A DNA stretch of 64,000 nucleotides from an uncultured Lachnospiraceae bacterium (GCA_902489645.1 CABUAW010000006.1:1-64000); one strand, 5' to 3'; positions 16,431 through 25,198 are shown, numbered from the stretch's first letter. Numbers and translations: made by a program. The notes: generated by a model from the sequence alone, not told the origin.

Positions 16431-17501
16431 CTATACTTCCAGCTTCATATCCCCATTGCGGATATAGCCCATTTTCCTCATTCCCTGAGCCACGCCCATC
16501 GTCACCACCGCCGGAAGAAGGAAATGGAAAATCACAATTTTAATCAAAACAAGCACCGGCGATTCGGTCGCCGCCATCGTCTGGTAGGTCATAATCGGTC
16601 CGACCAGGCCGGAAGTTCCCATACCGGAGCCCGTCGCATTGTTCACCATATGAAACAGCGGCGAAATGGCAATCGGTCCGAGAATGGCCGATGAAATAAT
16701 CGGCGGAATCCATATGAGGGGCCTTCGCACAATATTCGGTACCTGGAGCATACTTGTCCCAAGCCCCTGGGACAACAGGCCGCCAAAGCCATTGTCTCTA
16801 TAACTGTTAACCGCAAAGCCAATCATCTGACAGCAGCATCCGATGGTGGCCGCCCCGGCCGCCATACCATTCAGGCCCAGAATAACCCCCAGGGCTGCCG
16901 AACTGATTGGAAGCGTCAGCACCATTCCCATGACGACAGAGACAACAATCCCCATCACAATCGGCTGCTGCTCCGTTCCCCAGTTAATAATACCGCCAAG
17001 CCATGCCATAAATCTTGAAATCGGCGGTCCTACGATAATTCCCACCGCGCCGCCGGTCAATATCGTCACCGCCGGCGTAATTAACAAGTCAATTTTCGTC
17101 CGTCCGGCGACCAGATGTCCCAACTCAATGCCAATATATGCGGCCACAAAAGCCCCCAGCGGCTCTCCCGGCCCCGACAAAACAAGGGCCCCGTTTTCCG
17201 CAAACAGGGTTCCCGCCGAAATAGCGCTCGCATAAGCGCCAATCATTCCGGCCACCGCCGATGACAGAGTTACATAAACGGATTCCCTGAATTTATAGGC
17301 AACGCCTACGCCGATACCTGCTCCGGTCAGCCGCTGGGCCACCAGGGCAAATGTCGATATGTACATACCAATATCGCCGCCAATCAAATCGCCGACCTGT
17401 TTTAAAATCGTTCCGATAATTAACGTCGAAAAAAGTCCCAGTCCCATACCGCTCAATCCATCGATAAATATATGGGACAAAAACTTCTGAATCGCTTTCA
17501 T
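16431..17501 (-). CDS. PTS EIIC_2-type membrane transporter next to niaR
   Basis: A 356-residue integral membrane protein with about eight to ten segments, very rich in Gly and Ala, resembling the PTS_EIIC_2 family (orphan membrane components without EIIA/EIIB). No PTS phosphotransfer domain or partner is present, so phosphotransferase activity cannot be assumed. The gene begins 14 nt after niaR with AGGAGATAAAGG as ribosome-binding site. Genes directly behind niaR are often NAD-precursor uptake genes controlled by it, so niacin or a related compound is a candidate substrate (inference). A sugar permease is the alternative. Confidence 0.65.
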   Translation of the reverse strand: MKAIQKFLSHIFIDGLSGMGLGLFSTLIIGTILKQVGDLIGGDIGMYISTFALVAQRLTGAGIGVGVAYKFRESVYVTLSSAVAGMIGAYASAISAGTLFAENGALVLSGPGEPLGAFVAAYIGIELGHLVAGRTKIDLLITPAVTILTGGAVGIIVGPPISRFMAWLGGIINWGTEQQPIVMGIVVSVVMGMVLTLPISSAALGVILGLNGMAAGAATIGCCCQMIGFAVNSYRDNGFGGLLSQGLGTSMLQVPNIVRRPLIWIPPIISSAILGPIAISPLFHMVNNATGSGMGTSGLVGPIMTYQTMAATESPVLVLIKIVIFHFLLPAVVTMGVAQGMRKMGYIRNGDMKLEV

Positions 17502-17515
17502 ATCCTTTATCTCCT

Positions 17516-18037
17516 CTACTCCGTTATTAAATATCCCCGCTCACGTAAATCTCTCTCAATATTATCCAGAATCCGCTCGGAGGCCGCCTCCACCGTATGG
17601 ATGTGAACACCGTTGGAAATCTGCAATAACGGCCCGGCCTTACTCGAACCCATACGCTCGTAAAAAGCCATAACGTCCTTCCGGCTTTCCAGAATCAAAT
17701 CCGCCTGAATCTGGCCGTAGACATCGTGGGCCACAATCACATTCAACACTTTTCCGCCATTATCGACAATCAGGGAAAGCTCATCCACAATCTGTTCCTT
17801 TGTATGATTGACCATATAGGAACGGCGGTATTTTTTGACAGGTTCCTGCGTATATAAAATATAGCCCTTGGGCGTTGCAAAAATCTCCGAATTGCCAGCC
17901 CTTAACAGCGCAATATCCTGAACAATAACCTGCCGGCTGACTCCCAACGCTTTGGAAAGAGCGCTTCCCGAAACCGGTCCCGAACTGTTTTTTAAAATAT
18001 CCAGCAGGCGCCCCCTGCGGATATCTCCTTCAACCAT
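17516..18037 (-). CDS. niaR: NiaR-type niacin-responsive repressor
   Basis: A 173-residue transcription regulator: N-terminal winged HTH (residues ~8-60, helix ALSKALGVSRQVIVQDI) followed by the 3H domain. The 3H histidines are visible in IVAHDVYG and in GVHIHTV. NiaR represses NAD biosynthesis and niacin uptake genes in Bacillota using nicotinate as co-repressor. Length fits the family (~170-180). The ATG at 18037 was preferred over the GTG at 18046 because the AGGGGGTG motif would overlap the GTG. It is the first gene of the run that continues to jetC, so it probably autoregulates the whole operon. Confidence 0.88.
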   Translation of the reverse strand: MVEGDIRRGRLLDILKNSSGPVSGSALSKALGVSRQVIVQDIALLRAGNSEIFATPKGYILYTQEPVKKYRRSYMVNHTKEQIVDELSLIVDNGGKVLNVIVAHDVYGQIQADLILESRKDVMAFYERMGSSKAGPLLQISNGVHIHTVEAASERILDNIERDLRERGYLITE

Positions 18038-18054
18038 ACCTTTCACCCCCTGGC

Positions 18055-18066
18055 TGTCATGTCACA
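18055..18066. promoter_or_regulatory. Possible NiaR operator (TGTCA direct repeat)
   Basis: TGTCATGTCACA lies between the niaR -10 box and start codon: two adjacent TGTCA units. Position suits an autorepressor. I cannot confirm the NiaR consensus from memory. Confidence 0.25.
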
Positions 18067-18079
18067 TCGTTTCTTAATG

Positions 18080-18107
18080 ATTATAGCACAGGAAACGGTA
18101 TCTGTAA
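18080..18107 (-). promoter_or_regulatory. Promoter of the niaR operon
   Basis: On the minus strand TTACAG (18107-18102), 16 nt, TATAAT (18085-18080), about 43 nt upstream of the niaR start. No other clear promoter appears in the gaps down to jetC. Confidence 0.6.
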
Positions 18108-18130
18108 CATATTTTTTCATGAAATAATCC

Positions 18131-18159
18131 TTGCTTCCCGCGCTTCTCTCCGCTATAAT
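18131..18159 (+). promoter_or_regulatory. Promoter of the small protein-exchanger operon
   Basis: TTGCTT (18131-18136), 17 nt, TATAAT (18154-18159), 24 nt upstream of the ATG at 18184. It is divergent from the niaR promoter, 23 nt apart. Confidence 0.65.
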
Positions 18160-18183
18160 GCTGTAGTGAAGAAGGAGTTGTGA

Positions 18184-18456
18184 ATGATGTTTCGCATGTG
18201 GATGAAAATATTTAAAGAAAACCGGCTGCTAAAGGATACGGTCATCACTTTGGACGCCCCCAAAATGAGCCGTACCGCAAAGGTTTTTCAGGCGGTATAC
18301 GACGCCTGCATAACCTTCGACCTGTCGCAGCCTATCTGGCTGGATGCCAATATACGAGAATTTAAGCGGCATAATAAGACCCGCTTTACCCAGGATAATT
18401 TCGTGGAAGAAATTCCATTTGATTTTTTAGAAATTCATGTGATTGAAGAGGATTAA
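18184..18456 (+). CDS. Small protein of unknown function
   Basis: A 90-residue soluble protein of mixed charge with an acidic C-terminus (last residues VIEED). I do not recognise a domain. AAGGAG lies 6 nt before the first ATG; a second ATG follows immediately. A clear promoter sits upstream and the gene ends 3 nt before the calcium/sodium exchanger gene, so the two are co-transcribed. The strong expression signals and tight spacing argue that it is a real gene and not a chance frame. Codon use looks like the neighbours. A role connected to ion exchange is possible only by association. Confidence 0.75.
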   Translation: MMFRMWMKIFKENRLLKDTVITLDAPKMSRTAKVFQAVYDACITFDLSQPIWLDANIREFKRHNKTRFTQDNFVEEIPFDFLEIHVIEED

Positions 18457-18459
18457 AAA

Positions 18460-19383
18460 ATGATGATGTATCTATTATTAATTATCGGTTTCTTTTTACT
18501 GGTCAAAGGCGCGGATTATTTTGTGGAGGGCAGTTCGGCCATTGCAAAACTTTTAAAAGTCCCCTCCGTCGTCATCGGTCTGACGATTGTCGCTATGGGT
18601 ACCAGCGCTCCCGAGGCCGCCGTCAGCATCACCGCAGGTCTGGCCGGAAGTAATGAGCTGGCTCTCAGCAATGTCATCGGCTCAAACCTTTTTAATCTTG
18701 TGCTTATTGTGGGTATCTGCGCCCTCATACGGCCTTTTGCCGTCGAACAAAGCATTATGAAACGGGATTTTCCGATTGCCATTTTAAGCTCGGTTCTGCT
18801 GCTGTTTTTTATCCGTGATGATTACCTTTCCCGGACGGAGGGAATTCTTCTGCTCATACTGATGGCCGCTTATCTGACCATGACTGTTATCCTGGCCATC
18901 CGCAATCCCATCGACATTGAGGGGGCGGACCATTACCTTCCGATGCATACCAGTCTCATCTACGTGGGTCTTGGCCTGGCTGCCATCATTATCGGCGGAG
19001 ATTTGGTCGTTGACAATGCCTGCCGGGTTGCCGCAGCCTTCGGTCTCAGCGAAACGCTCATCGGCCTGACCATCGTCGCCATCGGCACCTCCCTTCCGGA
19101 GCTGGTCACTTCCATCACAGCCTCCCGAAAAGGCGAGAGCGGTCTGGCCCTCGGAAATGTGGTCGGCTCCAACATATTCAACATTATGTTCATCCTCGGC
19201 ATGTCGTCCACTGTCCATCCGATTGCCGCCGAAGCCGTCGCCTTCACGGATATACTTATTTTAATCGCATTAACTCTGATTATTTACATTTTCTGCAAAA
19301 TCCGCGGACAGATGGGACGCCTCATGGGCTTTGCCTGCGTGGCCGCCTATACCGCCTATGCTGTTTACATCGTATGGCGATAG
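18460..19383 (+). CDS. Calcium/sodium antiporter, CaCA family (YrbG-like)
   Basis: A 307-residue membrane protein with about ten segments in two homologous halves. Each half carries the alpha-repeat signatures: MGTSAPEAAVS with GSNLFNLVLIVG in the first, IGTSLPELVTS with GSNIFNIMFILG in the second. These Glu and Asn residues coordinate Ca and Na in the family. It exchanges cytoplasmic Ca for external Na (or H). The length is typical for bacterial YrbG-type members (300-330). ATG is preceded by GAGGA at the end of the upstream gene. The first membrane segment starts at once, with no cleavable signal. Confidence 0.9.
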   Translation: MMMYLLLIIGFFLLVKGADYFVEGSSAIAKLLKVPSVVIGLTIVAMGTSAPEAAVSITAGLAGSNELALSNVIGSNLFNLVLIVGICALIRPFAVEQSIMKRDFPIAILSSVLLLFFIRDDYLSRTEGILLLILMAAYLTMTVILAIRNPIDIEGADHYLPMHTSLIYVGLGLAAIIIGGDLVVDNACRVAAAFGLSETLIGLTIVAIGTSLPELVTSITASRKGESGLALGNVVGSNIFNIMFILGMSSTVHPIAAEAVAFTDILILIALTLIIYIFCKIRGQMGRLMGFACVAAYTAYAVYIVWR

Positions 19384-19434
19384 GGGAATATTCCTGTCCT
19401 CTGGCTCATATGCTGTTAAAAAACGGAGTTTGCC

Positions 19435-20142
19435 ATGAAAACATTTTTGAAAACCGGTTGTATTGTATGCGCGCTTTTTCTTCTTGGCGCGCTTTTTTAT
19501 GACTGGTTTCACCCAAAAATCTATATTACCGCCTCAGCCACCCCCAACAAACAGCCCATCACCCGGATTGACACGGAACATCCAACCATTTTCCTGACCT
19601 TTGAGACCGGCGGCGGCCACGACAATACGGAAAAAATACTGGACATCCTCGATAAATACGAGGTACACGCCGCCTTTTTTATCACCGGAAGTTTTGCGGC
19701 CGAAAATCCCGAGCTGGTAAAACGAATTGCGGCTTCCGGCCACGACCTCGGCAACCACAGTGAAACCCACAAAAATATGAAGGCAATGTCCCCGGATGAG
19801 TGCCGCAGAGAAATCCTGTCTCTCCATGAAAAAGTCAAAGAACTCACCGGCGTGGAAATGTATCTCTTTCGCCCGCCCTATGACGCCTCCAATTATCCGC
19901 TCATTCAAAATGCCGCAGCCTGCGGTTACATTACCGTGGGCTGGAGCTGCGATTCTATGGACTGGAAAAATTACGGCGCCGATGCCGTCGCCGAAACCGT
20001 ATGCGGGCAGCCCAATCTTGAAAACGGCTCCGTCATCCGTATGAACTGCAATGCCCTCTATACACCGGAAGCGCTGGAAAAAATTATCCTCAATCTAAAA
20101 GAAAGAGGCTGCGAATTCGCACCTCTTTCTCAATTCCTTTAA
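19435..20142 (+). CDS. NodB-fold polysaccharide deacetylase-like protein, catalytic Asp missing
   Basis: A 235-residue protein with an N-terminal membrane anchor (residues ~5-21) and an extracytoplasmic NodB-homology domain (~50-235), as in PdaA/PdaB-type peptidoglycan deacetylases. The metal-binding H-x3-H motif is present (H108 and H112 in GNHSETH), as is RPPY (motif 3). Motif 1, normally TFDDG, reads TFETG, so the catalytic base and metal-ligand Asp are lost. The late Leu-His motif reads RMNCN. Deacetylase activity is therefore doubtful; it may bind glycan or have changed chemistry. The start has CGGAGT upstream. It lies 51 nt after the exchanger gene and ends 1 nt from the convergent trkH stop. 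Confidence 0.8.
   Translation: MKTFLKTGCIVCALFLLGALFYDWFHPKIYITASATPNKQPITRIDTEHPTIFLTFETGGGHDNTEKILDILDKYEVHAAFFITGSFAAENPELVKRIAASGHDLGNHSETHKNMKAMSPDECRREILSLHEKVKELTGVEMYLFRPPYDASNYPLIQNAAACGYITVGWSCDSMDWKNYGADAVAETVCGQPNLENGSVIRMNCNALYTPEALEKIILNLKERGCEFAPLSQFL
20101..20129. terminator. Hairpin within the end of the deacetylase gene
   Basis: GAAAGAGG (20101-20108) pairs with CCTCTTTC (20122-20129), with one bulged C at 20109. Between them is a perfect 12-bp palindrome TGCGAATTCGCA. It overlaps the last codons before the convergent junction with trkH and is the only terminator-like structure there. It lacks a strong T-run. Confidence 0.5.
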
Positions 20143-20143
20143 T

Positions 20144-21583
20144 TTACTTTTTCCACGTGGACGGCGCAAACAACAGCAAAATCGGAAAGATTTCTAATCG
20201 GCCGATGAGCATATCCAGCGACAATACGATTTTAGACAAAACCGAGTAGGTGCTGAAATTGGATACGGGACCCACGGCGCCAAGGCCCGGCCCGATATTA
20301 TTGAAGGTTGCCGCCACCGCCGAAAAGTTTGTTTCAAAATCAAATCCATCCAGGCTGACCACCAATAAAGACAGTACAAATATGACCAGATAAGCCGAAA
20401 GAAAGGCAAAGGCCGACCGGAGAACCGCATTATCCACCGCCTTACCCTCCAGCTTCGTGACCCGCACGCTCCGCGGATGGATTAATGAACCCATTTCCCG
20501 TTTCACGGATTTCAGGTAAATGATAATCCGGGAAACCTTAATACCGCCGCCGGTACTTCCCGCACAGGCTCCGATAAACATCAGCGCAACTAAGATACAT
20601 TTTGAAAAGGACGGCCACAGGTCAAAATTTAAAGTGGAGTATCCGGTTGTCGTCATAACCGATGCCGCCTGAAAGGCCGCATGGTGAAAATGCTCAAAAA
20701 GACTTCCCGCCTCACCGTTTAAGTTAAATGTTATCAAAATAACCGCAGCAAAATAAATGCCAAAATACCACCGAACCTCCTCCATGGAGAAGGCTTCCTT
20801 TGCTTTACGGTAGAGAATCAGAAAATAAAAAGAAAAATTAACGCCGAAAAGCATCATGAAAATGGTCGTCACGGTTTGAAGATACGTACTGTAGCTTCCC
20901 AGGCTCGTATTTAATATACCAAAGCCGCCCGTACCTGCCGTACCAAAGGAAATACACAGCGCATCAAATACCGGCATCCGTCCAATCACCAGAAGAACAA
21001 ACATGACAATGGTCATTCCCAGGTAAATCTTGTACAGCATCATCGCCGTCTCTCTCAGCTTCGGCACCAGCTTGGACACGGAAGGCCCCGGGGATTCGGC
21101 TTTCATAAGCTGGAGATTATGCTCGCCGCCGGCCAGAGGCAAAATAGCGAGAATAAATACAAGGACTCCCATACCGCCGACCCAGTGGGAAAAACTCCGC
21201 CAAAGCAGCATACATCTCGACATGGCCTCCACGTCGGGCAATATGCTGGCCCCCGTCGTCGTAAAACCGGAAATAATTTCGAACACCGCATCTATGAAAG
21301 ATGGGATTTCCCTGGAAATAACAAAGGGCAGACATCCCATCACACTCATTACAATCCATCCGAGAGCTACGGATATGTAGCCTTCCTTGGCATAATAGCT
21401 GGCTTTTTTCGGTTTTTCCAACGTCAGTAATGTACCGATGACCAGGCAAATCAGGGCGGTAATAAGAAAAGCAAAACCGCTGGTTTCTTTATAAATCACA
21501 GCCGCAATCATCGGAAGCACCATCAAAAAGGCCTCCACCTTTAATATGCAGCCGATTATGTATTTTATACTTCCGTAATTCAT
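20144..21583 (-). CDS. trkH: TrkH/KtrB-family potassium channel subunit
   Basis: A 479-residue membrane protein with the four-fold M1-P-M2 architecture of TrkH/KtrB potassium transporters. The four selectivity-filter regions can be read: TTTGAS (~110), GTAGTGGFG (~225), TTTGYST (~315) and NNIGPGLG (~430). It imports K+ gated by the cytoplasmic TrkA ring. The length matches TrkH (~480). The start lies 2 nt after the trkA stop, and a GGAG-type site falls within the end of trkA. It is the last gene of the punA-trkA-trkH run. The stop is 1 nt from the convergent deacetylase gene. Confidence 0.93.
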   Translation of the reverse strand: MNYGSIKYIIGCILKVEAFLMVLPMIAAVIYKETSGFAFLITALICLVIGTLLTLEKPKKASYYAKEGYISVALGWIVMSVMGCLPFVISREIPSFIDAVFEIISGFTTTGASILPDVEAMSRCMLLWRSFSHWVGGMGVLVFILAILPLAGGEHNLQLMKAESPGPSVSKLVPKLRETAMMLYKIYLGMTIVMFVLLVIGRMPVFDALCISFGTAGTGGFGILNTSLGSYSTYLQTVTTIFMMLFGVNFSFYFLILYRKAKEAFSMEEVRWYFGIYFAAVILITFNLNGEAGSLFEHFHHAAFQAASVMTTTGYSTLNFDLWPSFSKCILVALMFIGACAGSTGGGIKVSRIIIYLKSVKREMGSLIHPRSVRVTKLEGKAVDNAVLRSAFAFLSAYLVIFVLSLLVVSLDGFDFETNFSAVAATFNNIGPGLGAVGPVSNFSTYSVLSKIVLSLDMLIGRLEIFPILLLFAPSTWKK

Positions 21584-21585
21584 AA

Positions 21586-22965
21586 CTATCTCATCACTCC
21601 GTCCAAAATGTCTTCCAAACGGGTCAAATGACGGCCTGTCGTTACGACAACCACCTTATCCCCGGATAAAATCTTATCCTGCCCGGAAGGTATGATAACC
21701 TTGTTGGCGCGCATAATACTGCAAATCAGCAGATTTGGTTTTAATTTCAAATTCATGAGCGGCACATTGGTCACCTTCGACTGGTCCTCCACGGAAAATT
21801 CCAGCGCTTCCGCCTTATTATCCGCAATCCTATAAACCATATCCACCTTGCTGTCCCGTTCATTAATCAAACTGTTCTCCAAATCTCTCACATACTGAAT
21901 GATATGTTCGGCCGTCAAATGCTTCGGGCTGATGATACTTCCCACCGGAATACTGCGGACAATTCCCTCAAAGGCAATCTTATTGACCTTTGTAATCAGC
22001 TTCGCCCTTGATACCTGATGGGCATAAAGAGAAAGCATGATATTTTCCTCGTCAAAATTCGTCAAAGCCACAAAGGCGTCCATCCGTTCCACCCCTTCTT
22101 CCAGGAGCAGCTTACTGTCGGCCGCATCGCCATATATAATCGTCGCCTTATCCAGTTTCTCACTCAGTTCATTGCATCGCTGCAAATTACTCTCGATAAT
22201 CGTTGTATTGACCTTTGAGCGAATCAGTCTCTGTGCCAGATAATAGGCGATTGTGCCGCCGCCGGCAATCATCACATTGCGGATTGGCCGCACCGGAATA
22301 CCAATGACGTTAAACAGACGGTTCATATCCTCTGTCGGCGCAATAATGGAAATTTTATCGCCTTCCATCATCACCGTATTACCGCTTGGAATCATCAATT
22401 CATCCTCCCGTTCCAAAACACAGACAAGAAAATGATTGCCGTACTTGACAGCTGCTTCCATTACCCGAAGCTGATGCCACGGCGAATCCTTCGGAATTTC
22501 AAGGCGCACCATATAGGCCCGCCCTTTTGCAAAGGTATCCACATCCAGAGCCGACGGCACCTGAATCAGACGTTCAATATCTCTGGCCGTTGCCAGTTCC
22601 GGATTAATGGCCACCGAAAGGCCCAGTTCTTCTTTGATAAATCCAATCTCATCCACATATTCCGGATTCCGCACACGGGCGATTGTCCGGCAGTTGCCTG
22701 CTTTTTTGGCAATCAGACAACTGAGCAGGTTCACTTCATCATGCCCCGTAACGGCAATCAGTAAATCCGCATTCTCGACGCCCGCATCCTTTTGTATTTT
22801 ATAACTGTTACCCGTTCCGATATAGCCAATAACATCCAGCGCATCCACAGCCGCCTGCACTTTATCGGACTTCGGTTCAATGACCGTAATCTCATGGCCT
22901 TCCTCACTGAGCTGTTCCGCAAGCGTATAACCCACCTTGCCGCAGCCTGCAATAATAATCTTCAT
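21586..22965 (-). CDS. trkA: TrkA potassium-channel regulatory subunit
   Basis: A 459-residue cytoplasmic protein with two tandem RCK units, each with a Rossmann NAD-binding half and a TrkA-C half. The first Rossmann motif is GCGKVGYTLA at the N-terminus, the second is AGGGTIAYYLA near residue 235. It forms the ligand-sensing ring under TrkH. The double-RCK length is typical of TrkA, unlike the single-RCK KtrA. AGAGGTAAGG precedes the ATG. It follows punA by 30 nt with no terminator visible, and trkH follows directly, so all three could be one transcript. Confidence 0.93.
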   Translation of the reverse strand: MKIIIAGCGKVGYTLAEQLSEEGHEITVIEPKSDKVQAAVDALDVIGYIGTGNSYKIQKDAGVENADLLIAVTGHDEVNLLSCLIAKKAGNCRTIARVRNPEYVDEIGFIKEELGLSVAINPELATARDIERLIQVPSALDVDTFAKGRAYMVRLEIPKDSPWHQLRVMEAAVKYGNHFLVCVLEREDELMIPSGNTVMMEGDKISIIAPTEDMNRLFNVIGIPVRPIRNVMIAGGGTIAYYLAQRLIRSKVNTTIIESNLQRCNELSEKLDKATIIYGDAADSKLLLEEGVERMDAFVALTNFDEENIMLSLYAHQVSRAKLITKVNKIAFEGIVRSIPVGSIISPKHLTAEHIIQYVRDLENSLINERDSKVDMVYRIADNKAEALEFSVEDQSKVTNVPLMNLKLKPNLLICSIMRANKVIIPSGQDKILSGDKVVVVTTGRHLTRLEDILDGVMR

Positions 22966-22995
22966 AACCTTACCTCTCGATAACTTGATAGAATA

Positions 22996-23826
22996 TTAGA
23001 ACTTTCCCATCCGGCAAATACTTTCCGTGACAAGCCGTTTAAATAATGGCGCCACCCTGTCGGCCGCCTCCTGAACCTCCGTATGATTCAGCGGATGTCT
23101 GGAAATTCCCGCCGCCATATTGGATATGCAGGATATACCGCAGATTTTCATTCCCATATGATTCGCCGCAATGGCCTCACAGGCCGTACTCATACCGACC
23201 GCATCGGCGCCGAGAATACGGCTCATCCGGATTTCTGCCGGCGACTCGTAATTCGGGCCCGTAAACTGCATATAAACCCCTTCCCGAAGCGGAATATTTA
23301 ACGCTTCGGCCGCTTCTCTGAGAATATTTTGAAGCGCCGTATCATAGATATGGCTCATATCCGGGAACCGGGTCCCCAGTTCGTCGATATTTTCCCCAAT
23401 CAGCGGCGATGGTACAAAATCGGAAATCTGGTCCCGAATCATCATCAAATCTCCCGGCACAAAATTTTCATTGACTCCGCCGGAGGCGTTGGTCAAAAAT
23501 AAAATTTCCGCTCCCATCAATTTCATCAGACGGACCGGAAGCACCACATCCGCCATCGGATAGCCTTCATAATAATGAACCCGTCCCTGCATGGCCACCA
23601 CCGGAACATTTTCCACATAGCCAAACAGGAAACGCCCTTTATGTCCCGGCACGGTGGACACCGGAAACCCCTCAATTTCCGAATAATCCATCACATATTT
23701 AAGCTCAATGCTCTCCCCGTAATCCCCAAGGCCGGAACCGAGAACCAAGCCGACCTTCGGCCGGAAATCTACTTTTTTCCGCACACATTTGAGACAGGAT
23801 AAAAGACGTTCATACTCCCTTCCCAT
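22996..23826 (-). CDS. punA: Purine-nucleoside phosphorylase
   Basis: A 276-residue trimeric-type purine nucleoside phosphorylase that splits inosine or guanosine with phosphate into base and ribose-1-phosphate. Signature regions: GSGLGDYG (phosphate loop), TNASGGVN, GPNYESPAE and GMSTACEA near the purine site. The length fits PNP-I (~270-280). The ATG at 23826 is chosen over a TTG six codons upstream, because AAAGGGG then sits 8 nt away. It starts just downstream of the hom terminator and lies 30 nt before trkA. I saw no clear promoter in the short gap. Confidence 0.93.
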   Translation of the reverse strand: MGREYERLLSCLKCVRKKVDFRPKVGLVLGSGLGDYGESIELKYVMDYSEIEGFPVSTVPGHKGRFLFGYVENVPVVAMQGRVHYYEGYPMADVVLPVRLMKLMGAEILFLTNASGGVNENFVPGDLMMIRDQISDFVPSPLIGENIDELGTRFPDMSHIYDTALQNILREAAEALNIPLREGVYMQFTGPNYESPAEIRMSRILGADAVGMSTACEAIAANHMGMKICGISCISNMAAGISRHPLNHTEVQEAADRVAPLFKRLVTESICRMGKF

Positions 23827-23876
23827 AATTCTTTCCCCTTTCAAAAGACAATTTCATCTGATAGAAGTATAAAGTG

Positions 23877-23899
23877 AAAAAGGGCGCCCCACGGCGCCC
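23877..23899 (-). terminator. Terminator after hom
   Basis: On the minus strand a 7-bp GC stem (GGGCGCC/GGCGCCC, arms 23899-23893 and 23888-23882) followed by five U residues, starting 6 nt after the hom stop codon. Confidence 0.88.
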
Positions 23900-23905
23900 C
23901 CAAAA

Positions 23906-25198
23906 TTAAGCGTATACTCGAATCATGGATGATATTTCCTGAACAAAGGACATATCATTCAGCGTCTGCATTGCCGCTTTAAAGTTCTTTTCCTGAACAA
24001 CATCTGTTATCGCAACAATCTCTGCCGTATCGCAGCCCGCCGGCTTCTGGATAATCTTCTCAATGCTGACATGATTATTTCCGAGAATACTGGCCACATT
24101 GCCAAGAACACCGGCACAGTCTCTGACAATCATGCGCATGAAATATTTGCTCTCAATATCCCCAATCTGCTTAATCGGCAGTTCTCTATAACAGGTACAC
24201 CCAAACATTCCAAGGCAATTGCCGATAATATTTCTGGACACCTCAAGCACATCGCCCACAACAGCGCTGGCCGTCGGCATCTCTCCGGCGCCCCGTCCGT
24301 AAAACATCGTATCATCGACCGCATCGCCATGGACAAATACGGCGTTAAACACATCATTGACCGAGGCCAGCGGATGCTCCTTGCTAATCAATGTCGGATG
24401 CACCCGGACTTCCACACCGGACGGCGTATTTCTTGCAATACCGAGCAATTTAATCACACAATCCATATCTTTGGCATATTTAATATCTTTGGAGGTAATA
24501 TGGGTAATTCCCTCCGTATAAACGTCATTAAACGTAATCCGGGAATGGAAACCGATGGAGCCCATAATGGCCATCTTACGTCCCGCATCCAGGCCTTCCA
24601 CGTCGGCCGTCGGGTCCGCCTCCGCATATCCCAGCTCTGTCGCCTTTGCAAGCGCCTCGTCAAATTCCATGCCCTCCTGCTCCATCTTCGTCAGGATATA
24701 GTTCGTCGTCCCGTTGACAATACCCATAATTTCCGTAATGTCATTGGCATTCAGGCATTGTTTTAACGGCCGGATAATCGGAATACCGCCGGCGCAGGAA
24801 GCTTCAAACATAAAGTCCACGTTATGTGCTTCGGCTGCGTCCAGAAGCTCTCTTCCATGCACCGCAATCAGGTCCTTGTTCGCAGATACAACGCTCTTTC
24901 CCGCATTCAGGCAGCGCAGGATAAAAGTGCGGGCCGGCTCAATGCCTCCCATAACCTCAACGACAATCTGAATACTGTCATCGTTTATAATATCCTCAAA
25001 TTTTTCAGTCAATAAGGAAGCATCCACATCCTTGCGGGTCTCTGGAATACTTTTTACAAGAATCTTTTTAATCTCAATATTGGCGCCGATTCTCTGGACC
25101 ATATCGTCCTTGCGCATCTGAAGCAGCTTATATACGCCGCCGCCGACCGTTCCCGCGCCCATTATCGCTATATTAATTGATTTCGTCTCTTTTTCCAT
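23906..25198 (-). CDS. hom: Homoserine dehydrogenase
   Basis: A 430-residue NAD(P)-dependent enzyme that reduces aspartate semialdehyde to homoserine, the branch point to threonine and methionine. N-terminal Rossmann motif GAGTVGGGVYKLL, the substrate region GIVNGTTNYIL (~165) and a C-terminal ACT domain (~350-430, regulatory, usually threonine-sensing). The length matches monofunctional Gram-positive Hom with an ACT domain. The ATG has GGAGAT 6 nt upstream. It appears monocistronic: promoter upstream, terminator directly downstream. No thrC or thrB is adjacent. Confidence 0.95.
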   Translation of the reverse strand: MEKETKSINIAIMGAGTVGGGVYKLLQMRKDDMVQRIGANIEIKKILVKSIPETRKDVDASLLTEKFEDIINDDSIQIVVEVMGGIEPARTFILRCLNAGKSVVSANKDLIAVHGRELLDAAEAHNVDFMFEASCAGGIPIIRPLKQCLNANDITEIMGIVNGTTNYILTKMEQEGMEFDEALAKATELGYAEADPTADVEGLDAGRKMAIMGSIGFHSRITFNDVYTEGITHITSKDIKYAKDMDCVIKLLGIARNTPSGVEVRVHPTLISKEHPLASVNDVFNAVFVHGDAVDDTMFYGRGAGEMPTASAVVGDVLEVSRNIIGNCLGMFGCTCYRELPIKQIGDIESKYFMRMIVRDCAGVLGNVASILGNNHVSIEKIIQKPAGCDTAEIVAITDVVQEKNFKAAMQTLNDMSFVQEISSMIRVYA

